NCBI RefSeq assembly: GCF_947499845.1
Contig: NZ_CANMPM010000007.1
Coordinates: 1-64,000, forward strand
Length of the DNA: 64,000 nt
Direction of reading: 5' to 3'
DNA from: an uncultured Pseudokineococcus sp.
GTDB lineage: Bacteria > Actinomycetota > Actinomycetes > Actinomycetales > Quadrisphaeraceae
Part shown: in pieces, positions 1 through 8,726 of the stretch
Layout: each line of letters begins with the position of its first letter
Numbering within the stretch: the first letter of the stretch is position 1
Position numbers and translations under genes: made by a program
Notes under the pieces: generated by a model
Seen by the model: the letters and a program-made list of their open reading frames with translations, nothing else
The model's database searches: none
Told to the model about the DNA's origin: nothing

Positions 1-36
1 TGCGCTGAGGTCGCGGTGCACCGCGACCTCAGCGCA
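1..36. terminator. Perfect 36-bp palindrome, probable bidirectional terminator
   Basis: The left arm TGCGCTGAGGTCGCGGTG is followed directly by its exact reverse complement, so an RNA from either strand can form an almost loopless 18-bp stem. It ends 6 bp before the stop codon of the leftward membrane-protein gene at 43, which fits a terminator shared by two converging genes. There is no U-tract, as is usual in very high-GC actinobacteria. The gene on the other side lies outside the window. Confidence 0.6.
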
Positions 37-42
37 CCACTC

Positions 43-1269
43 TCAGCGGGCCGGCCCCCGCGCCGCGCGCGACGCCGAGGCGACGAGGCCCTCGAGGGGC
101 CCGCGCAGCCCGGTGAGCTGCCACAGCCCGCCGACGAGGAGCAGCCCGACGACCTGGGCGGCGTAGAGCGGGCCCTCGGGCGGCGCCGCGCCGCCGCCGT
201 ACTCGTAGAGGGCGATGACGGCGAGCGAGAAGACGTGCAGCGAGTAGAGCGTGAGCGTCATCGAGCCCATCGCGGCGAACGGCCACACGACGGGCCGGGC
301 GACACGGGCGACGAGCAGGGCGACGCCGAGCACGGCGAGCGCGCTCCCGGCGACCCCGACCATGTCCGGCGGCGTGCCCGAGTGCGGGGCGTCGACGGCG
401 AGCCACCACCACGACGTCGTCGGCGTCGTCCCGTAGAGGCCCGTCTCGAGTGACGTCGCCAGGTCCTCCCCGGAGAGGGGGAAGCCGAGGGGGACGTCGA
501 GCGAGGGCATGGCGAGCGGTCGCAGGGCGGCGGAGACCGCCCACGCGCCCAGCGCGGCCGCCAGCCCGGCGAGGGCGACGGCGCCCGCGGTGGCCGACCG
601 GCGCAGGTCCAGGCGCCCGACGCCCAGGCCGAGGAGCACGAAGCCCGCCCACGACAGGACGGGGTAGTACCCGGTGAGGAGCAGGTGCCCCAGCAGCAGG
701 CCCGGCTCGGCCAGGGAGACGAACGACGGGCTGCTGCCCGGCGAGAGGGGGAGCGCGCCGCTGCCGACGAGCGCGTCCCGCAGCGGGTGCAGGAGGACGG
801 GGACGACGAGCAGCCAGGCGGCGCCCAGCGGGACGAGGCGGCGCGGCCCCCAGCCGAGGACGGGCAGCACGGCGAGGAAGAGCAGGGCGTAGTTGACGAG
901 GATGACGGCGACGGGCGCGCCGAAGGACCCGACGAGGAGCCCGACGAGCGCCACGACGCCGGCCCGCGCCGCGACCCCCCGGCGCGCCCGCGCCAGGTCG
1001 GCGCCCGCGGGCGCCCGCAGGCCGCCGTTCGCCAGCGCCAGGGACACGCCCGCCAGCACGGCGAAGAGCGCGGACGCGCGCCCCGCCGCGACGAGCGCCG
1101 TCGCGCTCGGCCCCGTGGAGAAGCCGTCGGCGTCGTAGGTCTCGAGGGACAGGACGTGGGTGGCCACCATGCCGAGCAGGGCGAGGCCGCGGGCGGCGTC
1201 GACGCCCACGAGGCGGGAGGGCCCGCGCAGCCGCGCGCCGCGCGACGGCGGGGCGGACGGCGCGGTCAC
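43..1269 (-). CDS. Multi-pass membrane protein, DUF418/DUF1624 (HGSNAT-like) family
   Basis: A 408-residue integral membrane protein. Near the N-terminus (about residues 19-40) it carries RLVGVDAARGLALLGMVATH, the typical opening of the heparan-glucosaminide N-acetyltransferase-like/DUF418 family. About nine to ten further hydrophobic segments follow, and a C-terminal block around FAAMGSMTLTLYSLH resembles the DUF418 C-terminus. I chose the GTG at 1269 because the reading frame upstream is an antisense shadow of the next gene. Members may transfer acyl groups to cell-envelope molecules, but substrates are mostly unknown. It is divergent from the HAD gene and ends against a 36-bp palindrome. 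The family call is fairly secure; the function is not. Confidence 0.75.
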   Translation of the reverse strand: MTAPSAPPSRGARLRGPSRLVGVDAARGLALLGMVATHVLSLETYDADGFSTGPSATALVAAGRASALFAVLAGVSLALANGGLRAPAGADLARARRGVAARAGVVALVGLLVGSFGAPVAVILVNYALLFLAVLPVLGWGPRRLVPLGAAWLLVVPVLLHPLRDALVGSGALPLSPGSSPSFVSLAEPGLLLGHLLLTGYYPVLSWAGFVLLGLGVGRLDLRRSATAGAVALAGLAAALGAWAVSAALRPLAMPSLDVPLGFPLSGEDLATSLETGLYGTTPTTSWWWLAVDAPHSGTPPDMVGVAGSALAVLGVALLVARVARPVVWPFAAMGSMTLTLYSLHVFSLAVIALYEYGGGAAPPEGPLYAAQVVGLLLVGGLWQLTGLRGPLEGLVASASRAARGPAR

Positions 1270-1322
1270 GGGCGCGATGCTCGCACGGGCCGCGGCGCGC
1301 GGGGGGCCGGCCCGCCCGCCCG

Positions 1323-1328
1323 TAGGGT
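1323..1328 (+). promoter_or_regulatory. Leaderless -10 hexamer TAGGGT for the HAD gene
   Basis: TAGGGT lies 7 nt before the ATG at 1336, so the transcript would start at or next to the start codon. Confidence 0.55.
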
Positions 1329-1335
1329 GCCGTCC

Positions 1336-2106
1336 ATGCCCAGCGCCACCCCGAGCAGCCCCGTCCCGACCAGCCCTCCCGGCGTCGAGCCCGGCCCCGG
1401 GGCGCCGTCGGCGGGCACCCGGGGCGCGGCGGCGCCCGGCGGGGTGCTGCACCCGGGACGCGCCCCCTTCGCGGCCGTCCTCTTCGACATGGACGGCACG
1501 CTCATCGACTCCACGCCGTCGGTGGAGCGCTGCTGGACGCGCTGGGCGGCCGAGATGGGCGTGGACCCCGAGCGCCTGCTCGGCTGGCACGGCGTCCCGG
1601 CCCGCGCCATCGTCGCCGCGCTCGTGGCGCCCGAGCGCGTCGCCGAGGGCGTCGCCCTCATCGACCGGCTCGAGGTGGAGGACACCGCCGGGATCCTCCC
1701 GCTGCCCGGCGCCGCGGAGGCGCTGGGCCTCCTGCCCGCCGGGCGCGCCGCCGTCGCCACGTCGTGCACGCGCCCCCTGGCGCTGGCCCGCATCGCCGAG
1801 GCGGCGCTCGCCGTGCCCGAGGTGGTCGTGACGGCCGACGACGTCGAGCGCGGCAAGCCCGACCCCGAGCCGTTCCTCCTCGCCGCTGAGCGCCTCGGCG
1901 TCGACCCGGCCCGGTGTCTCGTCGTCGAGGACGCCCCCGCGGGTCTCGCCGCCGCCCGCGCGGCGGGGTGCGCCACGCTCGCCGTGACGACGACGACGCC
2001 CGCCGACGCCCTCGACGCCGACGTCGTCGTCCCCGACCTCGGGCACGTGCGCCTCGTCGTGGACGACGACGGCGTCCGCGTCCTCGCCGCGGGGGAGGAG
2101 CGGTGA
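1336..2106 (+). CDS. HAD-superfamily phosphatase (beta-phosphoglucomutase/sugar phosphatase-like)
   Basis: A 256-residue soluble enzyme of the haloacid dehalogenase superfamily. Motif I FDMDGTLID sits at about residues 50-58 with nucleophile Asp51 and acid/base Asp53. A Ser/Thr motif II (AVATSCTR), the motif III Lys in ERGKPDPEPF and motif IV VVEDAPAG follow in order, with a small helical cap between motifs I and II. This layout matches sugar-phosphatase or beta-phosphoglucomutase-like proteins (GS/GPP type); the substrate cannot be read from sequence. The first 40 residues are a low-complexity Pro/Ala/Gly extension. The ATG is supported by a TAGGGT hexamer 7 nt upstream. The stop overlaps the ThyX GTG by four bases, so the two are probably cotranscribed. 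Confidence 0.85.
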   Translation: MPSATPSSPVPTSPPGVEPGPGAPSAGTRGAAAPGGVLHPGRAPFAAVLFDMDGTLIDSTPSVERCWTRWAAEMGVDPERLLGWHGVPARAIVAALVAPERVAEGVALIDRLEVEDTAGILPLPGAAEALGLLPAGRAAVATSCTRPLALARIAEAALAVPEVVVTADDVERGKPDPEPFLLAAERLGVDPARCLVVEDAPAGLAAARAAGCATLAVTTTTPADALDADVVVPDLGHVRLVVDDDGVRVLAAGEER

Positions 2107-2939
2107 GCGAGCGGCCCGAGCAGGAGGTCGCCCGCCAGGAGCAGGTGCAGGGCGCCCCGCCCGCGACCCCGTCGGCCCCCGCGGGCGGCGGGAGCGGCGC
2201 GGGCGGCGACGCGGTGCCCGAGCCCGTCTTCCGCAGCGACGTCGTCGTCGAGCTCGTGCGCTCCGGCGCGAGCGACGCCGACGTCCTCTTCGCCGCGCGG
2301 GTCTCGACGAAGGGCGAGGCGAGCCGCGACGACGTCGGCGCGGACGAGCAGGCGCAGCAGCGCTCCGCGGGGCTCGTCAACTACCTCATGCGGGACCGGC
2401 ACGGCAGCCCCTTCGAGCACACGTCGATGACCTTCTACGTGCAGGCGCCGATCTTCGTCTTCCGCGAGTTCATGCGGCACCGCATCGCGTCCTACAACGA
2501 GGAGAGCGGCCGCTACCGCGAGCTGCGGCCCGTCTTCTACGTGCCGGGCCCGGAGCGCCGGCTCGTGCAGGAGGGCAAGCCGGGCGCCTACCGCTTCACC
2601 GCGGGGACGCCCGACCAGCACGCGCTCGTCGACGCCGAGGTCCGCGCCGCGAGCACCCGTGCCTACGAGGCCTACCGGGCCATGCTCGACGCCGGCGTCG
2701 CCCGCGAGGTCGCCCGCGTCGTCCTGCCGGTCACCACGTACTCGTCGATGTACGTGACGATGAACGCGCGCGCCCTCATGAACTTCCTCAGCCTGCGCAC
2801 GCAGCGCGAGGGCTCGACCTTCCCCTCCTTCCCCCAGCGCGAGATCGAGATGTGCGCCGAGGCGATGGAGGAGGTGTGGAAGGACCTCATGCCCCTCACC
2901 CACGCCGCCTTCGAGCGCAACGGTCGCGTCGCCCCCTGA
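2103..2939 (+). CDS. thyX: FAD-dependent thymidylate synthase ThyX
   Basis: Flavin-dependent thymidylate synthase, which makes dTMP from dUMP using methylene-tetrahydrofolate and NADPH. The 278-residue product carries the ThyX signature RHRxxSxNExSxRY as RHRIASYNEESGRY at about residues 125-138. It also has the conserved C-terminal blocks around FLSLRTQ and FPQREIEMCAEAME that mycobacterial ThyX shows. The first 40 residues are a low-complexity Ala/Gly/Pro extension, longer than in most homologues. GTG 2103 is chosen because it overlaps the HAD stop as GTGA. A weaker alternative is an internal start closer to the conserved core. Folate supply links it loosely to metF further on. Confidence 0.95.
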   Translation: MSERPEQEVARQEQVQGAPPATPSAPAGGGSGAGGDAVPEPVFRSDVVVELVRSGASDADVLFAARVSTKGEASRDDVGADEQAQQRSAGLVNYLMRDRHGSPFEHTSMTFYVQAPIFVFREFMRHRIASYNEESGRYRELRPVFYVPGPERRLVQEGKPGAYRFTAGTPDQHALVDAEVRAASTRAYEAYRAMLDAGVAREVARVVLPVTTYSSMYVTMNARALMNFLSLRTQREGSTFPSFPQREIEMCAEAMEEVWKDLMPLTHAAFERNGRVAP

Positions 2940-3203
2940 GCAGCGGCACCCGGCACGAGACCGACCGACGGCGACCGGACGAGGGGACCGGGCGACGAGG
3001 CGACGCCCACGCCGGCGGTCGGGCCGGGTGGAGGGGCGGCACGTCAGCCGAGCGTCCCCAGCGCCCGGAGGGTCGCCGGGGGCGCGGAGGCAGTGCCGCC
3101 CCTCCAGCCGGCGCGGCCGCGCCCGACCACGAGGAACGGGACCACCGGTGCGGCCCCCTGACCGCGCACCGGACGCCGCGGACGGGCTGTCGGACGGGGC
3201 GCC

Positions 3204-3209
3204 TACCCT
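3204..3209 (+). promoter_or_regulatory. Leaderless -10 hexamer TACCCT for aroG
   Basis: TACCCT lies 7 nt before the GTG at 3217. The 277-bp gap from 2940 to 3216 shows no leader ORF rich in aromatic residues, no terminator hairpin and no recognisable riboswitch. Confidence 0.55.
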
Positions 3210-3216
3210 GACGGCC

Positions 3217-4620
3217 GTGAGCACCGCACCCGCCACCCGCCTCGAGGTCCCCGGCGGCGCCGGGGACGACGTCCCCGGCCCGGCCCCGCGCTCGGCGGGG
3301 GGCCTCGACGCCCACCGCGACCTGCCGCGGGTCCAGCAGCCGGCGTGGCCGGACGCGGGAGCCCTGGAGAGCGCGGTGGCCGAGCTGTCCGCGCTGCCGC
3401 CGCTCGTCTTCGCGGGCGAGGTCGACCGCCTGCGCGGCCGGCTGGCGGAGGCGGCGCAGGGGCGGGCGTTCCTGCTCCAGGGCGGCGACTGCGCCGAGAC
3501 CTTCGCGGACGCGACGGCCGACGCCATCCGGCGCCGGGTCAAGACGGTCCTGCAGATGGCCGTCGTGCTCACCTACGGCGCGAGCCTGCCGGTCGTGAAG
3601 ATGGGCCGGATGGCGGGGCAGTTCGCCAAGCCGCGCAGCAGCGACAGCGAGACGCGCGACGGCGTCACGCTGCCGGCCTACCGGGGGGACGCGGTCAACG
3701 GCTTCGCGTTCACCGAGGAGGCGCGCACGCCCGACCCGCAGCGGCTCGTCAAGGCCTACCACACGGCCGCGAGCACGCTGAACCTCATCCGAGCCTTCAC
3801 CTCGGGCGGCTTCGCCGACCTGCGGCAGGTGCACGAGTGGAACCGGGGCTTCGTCGGCAACAGCGCCACGTCGGCGTACGCCGACCTGGCCGGCGAGATC
3901 GACCGCGCCATGGCCTTCATGGCGGCGTGCGGCGCCGACTTCGACGCGCTCCGCTCGACGGAGATGTTCTCCAGCCACGAGGCGCTGCTCCTCGACTACG
4001 AGCGGGCGCTCACGCGGATCGACTCCCGGACGCAGCTGCCCTACGACGTGTCGGCGCACTTCCTGTGGATCGGGGAGCGCACGCGCCAGGTGGACGGCGC
4101 CCACGTCGACCTGCTGTCGCGGGTGCGCAACCCCATCGGCGTGAAGCTGGGCCCGACGACGACGCCGGAGGACGCCCTCGCCCTGGCCGACACGCTCGAC
4201 CCGGAGCACGAGCCCGGTCGCCTCACCTTCGTCACGCGCATGGGCGCGGGGCGCATCCGCGAGGCGCTGCCGCCGCTCCTGCGGGCGGTGGCGGACGCCG
4301 GGCGGACGCCGCTGTGGATCTGCGACCCCATGCACGGCAACACCTTCACCACGGCCTCGGGCGTGAAGACCCGCCGCTTCGACGAGGTCGTCGACGAGGT
4401 GCGCGGCTTCTTCGAGGCGCACCGGGAGGCGGGCACCGTGCCCGGCGGCCTGCACATCGAGCTCACGGGCGACGACGTCACGGAGGTGCTCGGCGGCGTG
4501 GAGGACATCGACGACGCCGCGCTCGCGACGCGCTACGAGACGCTGTGCGACCCGCGGCTGAACCACCAGCAGTCGCTCGAGCTGGCGTTCCTGGCCGCCG
4601 ACATGCTGCGGGGCCGATGA
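3217..4620 (+). CDS. aroG: Class II 3-deoxy-7-phosphoheptulonate (DAHP) synthase
   Basis: First enzyme of the shikimate pathway, condensing phosphoenolpyruvate and erythrose 4-phosphate to DAHP. The 467-residue length and the motifs LLQGGDCAETF (about residues 86-96, with metal-ligand Cys92), GQFAKPRSSD and KLGPTTTPEDAL identify the plant/mycobacterial class II type and not the AroF/G/H class I enzymes. The start GTG 3217 is 7 nt from a TACCCT hexamer, so the message is probably leaderless. The stop overlaps the next gene by ATGA, linking it to the threonine aldolase gene. Its proximity to the PASTA kinase and the Rv2175c-like gene reproduces the M. tuberculosis Rv2178c-Rv2175c neighbourhood. 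Confidence 0.95.
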   Translation: MSTAPATRLEVPGGAGDDVPGPAPRSAGGLDAHRDLPRVQQPAWPDAGALESAVAELSALPPLVFAGEVDRLRGRLAEAAQGRAFLLQGGDCAETFADATADAIRRRVKTVLQMAVVLTYGASLPVVKMGRMAGQFAKPRSSDSETRDGVTLPAYRGDAVNGFAFTEEARTPDPQRLVKAYHTAASTLNLIRAFTSGGFADLRQVHEWNRGFVGNSATSAYADLAGEIDRAMAFMAACGADFDALRSTEMFSSHEALLLDYERALTRIDSRTQLPYDVSAHFLWIGERTRQVDGAHVDLLSRVRNPIGVKLGPTTTPEDALALADTLDPEHEPGRLTFVTRMGAGRIREALPPLLRAVADAGRTPLWICDPMHGNTFTTASGVKTRRFDEVVDEVRGFFEAHREAGTVPGGLHIELTGDDVTEVLGGVEDIDDAALATRYETLCDPRLNHQQSLELAFLAADMLRGR

Positions 4621-5786
4621 GCGTGGCGGTCACCGCGCCCGCTCCGTCGGCGTCCGGGACGGCGCCCGGCGCCGGGGCGGCCGTCGACCTCCGCTCCGAC
4701 ACGGTCACGCGGCCGACGGCCGCCATGCGGCGGGCGATGGCGGAGGCGCCCGTCGGGGACGACGTCTACGGGGAGGACCCGACGACCACCGCGCTGGAGC
4801 AGCGGGTGGCCGAGCTCCTCGGTCACGAGGCCGGGCTGCTGACGCCGAGCGGGTCGATGGCCAACGTCCTCGGCGTGCGGCTGCTCGTGGAGCCGGGCCA
4901 GGAGCTGCTGTGCGACAGCCTCGCGCACGTCGTGCGCGCCGAGATGGGCGCGCACGGGGCGCTCGGCGGCGTCACGACCCGCACGTGGCCCTCGGCGTCG
5001 CGGCCCGGCGCCCCGGTGGGCCTCGTCGACCCGGACGTCGTCGAGGCGCTCATGACGCCGGACGCCGGTCCCTACCTCGTCTCGACGGCGGCGGTCGCCG
5101 TCGAGAACACGCACAACTTCGGCGGCGGCACGGTCACGCCGCTGCCGGTGCTCCAGGACCTGCGCGAGCGCACGCGGGCGGCCGGTGTGGCGGTGCACCT
5201 CGACGGCGCGCGGCTGTGGAACGCCGTCGTGGCGGAGGGCACGGGCCTCGCCGGGCTCGCCGCCCACGGCGCCTGCGCCGACACGGTCTCCGTCTGCCTG
5301 TCCAAGGGGCTGGGGGCGCCCGTCGGCTCGGTGCTCGTCGGCAGCGCCGAGCGCGTCGAGCGGGCACGGGTGCTGCGCAAGCGGCTCGGCGGCGGCATGC
5401 GCCAGACGGGGGTGCTCGCGGCCGCGGGGCTGCACGCCCTCGACCACCACGTCGACCGGCTGGCGGAGGACCACCGGCGCGCCCGCGAGCTCGCCGCGGC
5501 GTGCGCCGCCGCGCGGCCGGGGTGCGTGGACCCGGCGGCGGTGCGCAGCAACATCGTGGTCCTCGACGTCCCGGGCGCGCCCGCGGTGGCCGCCGCCGCG
5601 GCGGGGCGGGGCGTGCGCACCTCCGCGCTGGGCCCGCGGGTGCTGCGGCTGGTCACCCACCTCGACGTCGACGACGACGGCGCGCGCCGGGCGGCCGGGG
5701 TGCTGCACGAGCTGCTGGCCGCCCTGCCCGACGGCGGTGAGGCGTCGGGGGCGCCCGGTGAGCCGCGGGAGCACCGGCAGCCGTGA
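4617..5786 (+). CDS. Low-specificity L-threonine aldolase
   Basis: A 389-residue pyridoxal-phosphate enzyme of fold type I that splits threonine or allo-threonine into glycine and acetaldehyde. The N-terminal [12 protein letters not shown] and the block [15 protein letters not shown] are diagnostic for the family. The Schiff-base Lys lies in [14 protein letters not shown], preceded by the PLP-contacting Asp in [10 protein letters not shown]. The first 25 residues are a low-complexity extension. It overlaps aroG by ATGA at its start and the molybdopterin oxidoreductase by GTGA at its end, so the three genes form one transcription unit. A beta-eliminating lyase of the same fold is a less likely alternative. 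Confidence 0.9.
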   Translation: MSVAVTAPAPSASGTAPGAGAAVDLRSDTVTRPTAAMRRAMAEAPVGDDVYGEDPTTTALEQRVAELLGHEAGLLTPSGSMANVLGVRLLVEPGQELLCDSLAHVVRAEMGAHGALGGVTTRTWPSASRPGAPVGLVDPDVVEALMTPDAGPYLVSTAAVAVENTHNFGGGTVTPLPVLQDLRERTRAAGVAVHLDGARLWNAVVAEGTGLAGLAAHGACADTVSVCLSKGLGAPVGSVLVGSAERVERARVLRKRLGGGMRQTGVLAAAGLHALDHHVDRLAEDHRRARELAAACAAARPGCVDPAAVRSNIVVLDVPGAPAVAAAAAGRGVRTSALGPRVLRLVTHLDVDDDGARRAAGVLHELLAALPDGGEASGAPGEPREHRQP

Positions 5787-6475
5787 TCCGGGGCACGGGG
5801 GAGCCGTCGGAGGAGGGTCGGCCGGAGGAGCAGCCGGACCCCCTCGCCGGTGCGGCCGGCGCACCGCTCGCGGCCTACGTGGCGCCGCGGGTGCTGCCCC
5901 CGGGGCAGCAGGCCCTGCCCGACCTGCCGGTCATGCACTACGGGCGGGTGCCCCGCTTCCGCCCCGAGCGGTGGAGCCTCGTCGTCGAGGGCGCCACGCG
6001 GGACGGGGAGCGCCACCAGCTCGACTACGAGGAGTTCGGCGGGCTGCCCCGGGCGCGCGTGCGCTCGGACCTGCACTGTGCGGCGCGGTGGAGCGTGCTC
6101 GACAACGAGTGGGAGGGCGTCCCGGCCCGCGAGCTCGTCGAGCGCCACCCGCCGGCGGACGACGTCGTCGCCGCGCTCGTCTACGCCGAGTACGGCTACT
6201 CGGCCACGGTGCGCATCGAGGACCTCACCTCGCCCCGGACCCTGCTGGCCACCCACCGGGGCGGGCAGCCGCTGACGCCCGAGCACGGGTTCCCGGTCCG
6301 CCTCGTGCTGCCGCACCTGTACTCGTGGAAGGGCCCCAAGTGGTTCCGCGGCTGGGAGTACCTCACCGAGGTCAAGCGGGGCTTCTGGGAGGAGCGCGGG
6401 TACCACGCCGTCGGGGACTGCTGGCGCCAGGAGCGCTACGCCTACCAGGAGGACGAGGCGCCCGGCCGCGGCTGA
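5783..6475 (+). CDS. Molybdopterin-dependent oxidoreductase (sulfite oxidase/YedY-like fold)
   Basis: A 230-residue protein made almost entirely of one sulfite-oxidase-type molybdopterin domain. The block SDLHCAARWSVLDNEWEG (about residues 94-111) carries the cysteine that ligates molybdenum in this family, and the C-terminal PHLYSWKGPKWFRGWEY is also family-typical. No signal peptide or heme/dimerisation domain is visible, so it is probably a cytoplasmic, stand-alone domain. The natural substrate is unknown; these small actinobacterial proteins may act on methionine sulfoxide or other oxygenated groups. The start GTG overlaps the aldolase stop (GTGA). The gene is convergent with the kinase gene, which ends 42 bp away. 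Confidence 0.85.
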   Translation: MIRGTGEPSEEGRPEEQPDPLAGAAGAPLAAYVAPRVLPPGQQALPDLPVMHYGRVPRFRPERWSLVVEGATRDGERHQLDYEEFGGLPRARVRSDLHCAARWSVLDNEWEGVPARELVERHPPADDVVAALVYAEYGYSATVRIEDLTSPRTLLATHRGGQPLTPEHGFPVRLVLPHLYSWKGPKWFRGWEYLTEVKRGFWEERGYHAVGDCWRQERYAYQEDEAPGRG

Positions 6476-6517
6476 CCCGCCCCGCCGTCGGAGCCCGGCC
6501 CGCGCGGGGAGGAGCGC

Positions 6518-8545
6518 TCAGACGACGGTGAGGGTGATCGTCGTGCCCGGTCGGGCGCGCGTGCCGCCCTCGACGCTCTGGTCGCGGACCGTGCCGAAGA
6601 AGCCGCCGAGGACGCGCTCCTCCTCCACGACGAAGCCGGCGGCCTCGAGCTGCTCGCGGGCCGGGTCGAGCTGCTGCCCGACGACGTCGGGGACGTCGAC
6701 GAGCTCGGGCCCGAGGGACACGACGAGCGCGACGTCGTCTCCGGCGAAGAGGGTCCCGTCCTCCGGGTCCTGGCGCAGCACCTGCCCCGCCGGCACGTCG
6801 TCGCTGTTCTCCTCGGAGACGACGGGCTCCAGGCCGGCGTCGCTGACGGCGGAGACGGCGTCCTCGCGGGAGCGGCCGACGACCCGCGGCACGTCGAGCG
6901 GCTGGCGCCCGAGCGAGCGCACGACCTCGACCACCTCCCCGCGGCGCAGCTCCTGGCCGGCGGCCGGCTGCTGGCTGAGGACGGCGCCCTCGGCCACCTC
7001 CTCGTCGTAGAGGGGCTGTCCCTCCCGCAGGACGAGCCCGAGCCCCTCGAGCTCGGCGCGCGCGCTCTCGACGGTGTCGCCCGCCAGGTCCGGGACGGCC
7101 GAGAACTCCGCACCGCGGGAGACGAAGAGGCGGACGACCTCGTCGGGCCGCGCGTCCTCGCCGGCCGCCGGGCTGCTGCCGATGACCCTCCCCGCCGCGA
7201 CGGCGTCGTCGAAGCGCTCGGAGACCGTGGCGCGCAGCCCGACGTCGGACAGCGCCTGCTGGGCGGCGTCGGCGTCCAGGCCGACGGTGGCGGGGGTCGG
7301 CACGGCGGCGCCCGGGCCGAGCAGTGCCCACCACGCGCCGACGGCCAGGGCCGCGGCCACGAGGACGGCCAGCACCGCGGCGAGGACCCGCCCGCGCCGG
7401 CGGCGCCCCCGACCGTCCGCCTCCCCGTCGCCGGTCCCCACCGCGCCGCCGCTCCCGCGGGGGAGCACCGCGGTGGCCCACGGCGGTGCGCCGGCCCCCG
7501 CACCGGCACCCGTGACGTCGACCGCCGGCGGCCCCAGCGGCACGGGCGCGGCGACGTCGTGGTGAACGGGCAGGGCCGTCGTCGTGCCCGCACCCGGGGC
7601 CAGGGCGCCGAGGCCCGCGCCGCGCTCGGGGGCGCGGCCCGTGCGCCGCGGCGGGGCGTCCTGCACGGCGTCGGGCAGGTCCCGGCGCAGCGCCCGCACC
7701 TCGTGGACGAGCTCGCGGGCGTCGGAGGGGCGGTCGGCCGGGTCGCGGGCGGTCATCCACAGGACGAGGTCGTCGAGCTCGGGGGGCACGGTGGCGACGA
7801 GCTCGCTGGGCGCGGGCACGTCGCGCGTGACGTGCTGGTGGGCGACCTGGACCGCCACCTCGCCGGTGAAGGGCTGCGCCCCCGTGAGCATCTCGAAGAG
7901 GGTGATGCCCGCGGCGTAGACGTCGGCGCGCGCGTCGGCGGTGCCGTGGAGGACGAGCTCCGGCGCCAGGTAGGCCACGGTCCCCATGAGGACGCCGGTC
8001 GTGGCCCCCGTCGTCTGGGTGCTCGCGGCGCGGGCGAGCCCGAAGTCGGCCACCTTGACGCGCCCGTCGTCGGTGAGCAGGACGTTCTCGGGCTTGACGT
8101 CGCGGTGGACCACCCCGGCGCGGTGGGCGGCGGCGAGCGCCTCGAGGACGGGCTCGAGGACGGCGAGGGCGGCTCCCGCGCTGAGCAGCCCCTCGGCGGC
8201 CAGCAGGTCGCGGAGCGTGGTGCCGGGCACGTGCTCGAGCACGAGGTAGACGGCGCCGTGGGCCAGCCGGTCGTCGCGGCCCTGGTCGTGGACGGCGACG
8301 ACGCTGGGCGAGGAGACGCGGGCCGCGGAGACCGCCTCCCGGTGGAAGCGGGCCACGAAGTCGGGGTCCTGCGCCAGGTGCGGGTGCATGACCTTGAGCG
8401 CGACGTCGCGGTCGAGGCGGGTGTCCGTGGCGAGGTAGACCGTCGCCATCCCGCCGCGGGCGATGCGGCGGACGACGGCGTACCGGCCGTCGACGGAGGC
8501 GCCGACGAGGGGGTCCGGGACGCCCTCCGCCCCTGCTGCCGCCAT
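6518..8545 (-). CDS. pknL: PASTA-domain Ser/Thr protein kinase (PknL-type)
   Basis: A 675-residue membrane-anchored kinase. The catalytic domain (about 20-280) has a Gly-rich loop at 28-35, Lys51, HRDVKPEN at 147-154 and DFG at 167-169, followed by GTVAYLAPE. A Pro/Arg-rich linker and one membrane segment (about 385-410) precede four extracellular PASTA repeats (about 415-675) that bind muropeptides or lipid II in related kinases. Its position between aroG and an Rv2175c-like gene matches M. tuberculosis PknL, although that protein lacks as clear a PASTA array. A TAGGAT hexamer 6 nt before the ATG suggests leaderless initiation. Probable targets are envelope and division regulators, including the Rv2175c-like neighbour. 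Confidence 0.92.
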   Translation of the reverse strand: MAAAGAEGVPDPLVGASVDGRYAVVRRIARGGMATVYLATDTRLDRDVALKVMHPHLAQDPDFVARFHREAVSAARVSSPSVVAVHDQGRDDRLAHGAVYLVLEHVPGTTLRDLLAAEGLLSAGAALAVLEPVLEALAAAHRAGVVHRDVKPENVLLTDDGRVKVADFGLARAASTQTTGATTGVLMGTVAYLAPELVLHGTADARADVYAAGITLFEMLTGAQPFTGEVAVQVAHQHVTRDVPAPSELVATVPPELDDLVLWMTARDPADRPSDARELVHEVRALRRDLPDAVQDAPPRRTGRAPERGAGLGALAPGAGTTTALPVHHDVAAPVPLGPPAVDVTGAGAGAGAPPWATAVLPRGSGGAVGTGDGEADGRGRRRRGRVLAAVLAVLVAAALAVGAWWALLGPGAAVPTPATVGLDADAAQQALSDVGLRATVSERFDDAVAAGRVIGSSPAAGEDARPDEVVRLFVSRGAEFSAVPDLAGDTVESARAELEGLGLVLREGQPLYDEEVAEGAVLSQQPAAGQELRRGEVVEVVRSLGRQPLDVPRVVGRSREDAVSAVSDAGLEPVVSEENSDDVPAGQVLRQDPEDGTLFAGDDVALVVSLGPELVDVPDVVGQQLDPAREQLEAAGFVVEEERVLGGFFGTVRDQSVEGGTRARPGTTITLTVV

Positions 8546-8551
8546 GCGCCG

Positions 8552-8557
8552 ATCCTA
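8552..8557 (-). promoter_or_regulatory. Leaderless -10 hexamer TAGGAT for the PASTA kinase
   Basis: On the minus strand TAGGAT ends 6 nt before the ATG at 8545. Confidence 0.55.
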
Positions 8558-8637
8558 GGGAGGGGCGTCCGGTGGCCCGGTGCGCCCCGCCGGGCGGCGC
8601 GCGCACCGGGCCGCACCGGGCAGGGCCGGGCCGGGCC

Positions 8638-8667
8638 GGTCCGGGGCGGGCCGGTCCGGGGCGGGAC
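8638..8667. repeat. 15-bp tandem duplication in a GGCC-rich spacer
   Basis: GGTCCGGGGCGGGCC and GGTCCGGGGCGGGAC follow each other exactly, inside a longer run of GGGCC-type repeats (8617-8680). The run lies between the LysM gene terminator and the kinase promoter. Confidence 0.6.
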
Positions 8668-8686
8668 CGTCCCGGCGCCGGCCGGC

Positions 8687-8722
8687 CCGGCGCACGGGAC
8701 CGCGGCCGGCCCCGTGCGCCGG
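8687..8722 (-). terminator. Hairpin terminator of the LysM gene
   Basis: Perfect 12-bp arms CCGGCGCACGGG and CCCGTGCGCCGG enclose a 12-nt loop. The hairpin starts 5 bp after the LysM stop codon on the minus strand and has no U-tract. Confidence 0.65.
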
Positions 8723-8726
8723 CGGG

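Noticed and set aside
2940-3216. Attenuator or aromatic-amino-acid leader before aroG
   Set aside because: No leader peptide rich in Trp/Phe/Tyr and no alternative hairpins; a leaderless hexamer lies next to the GTG.
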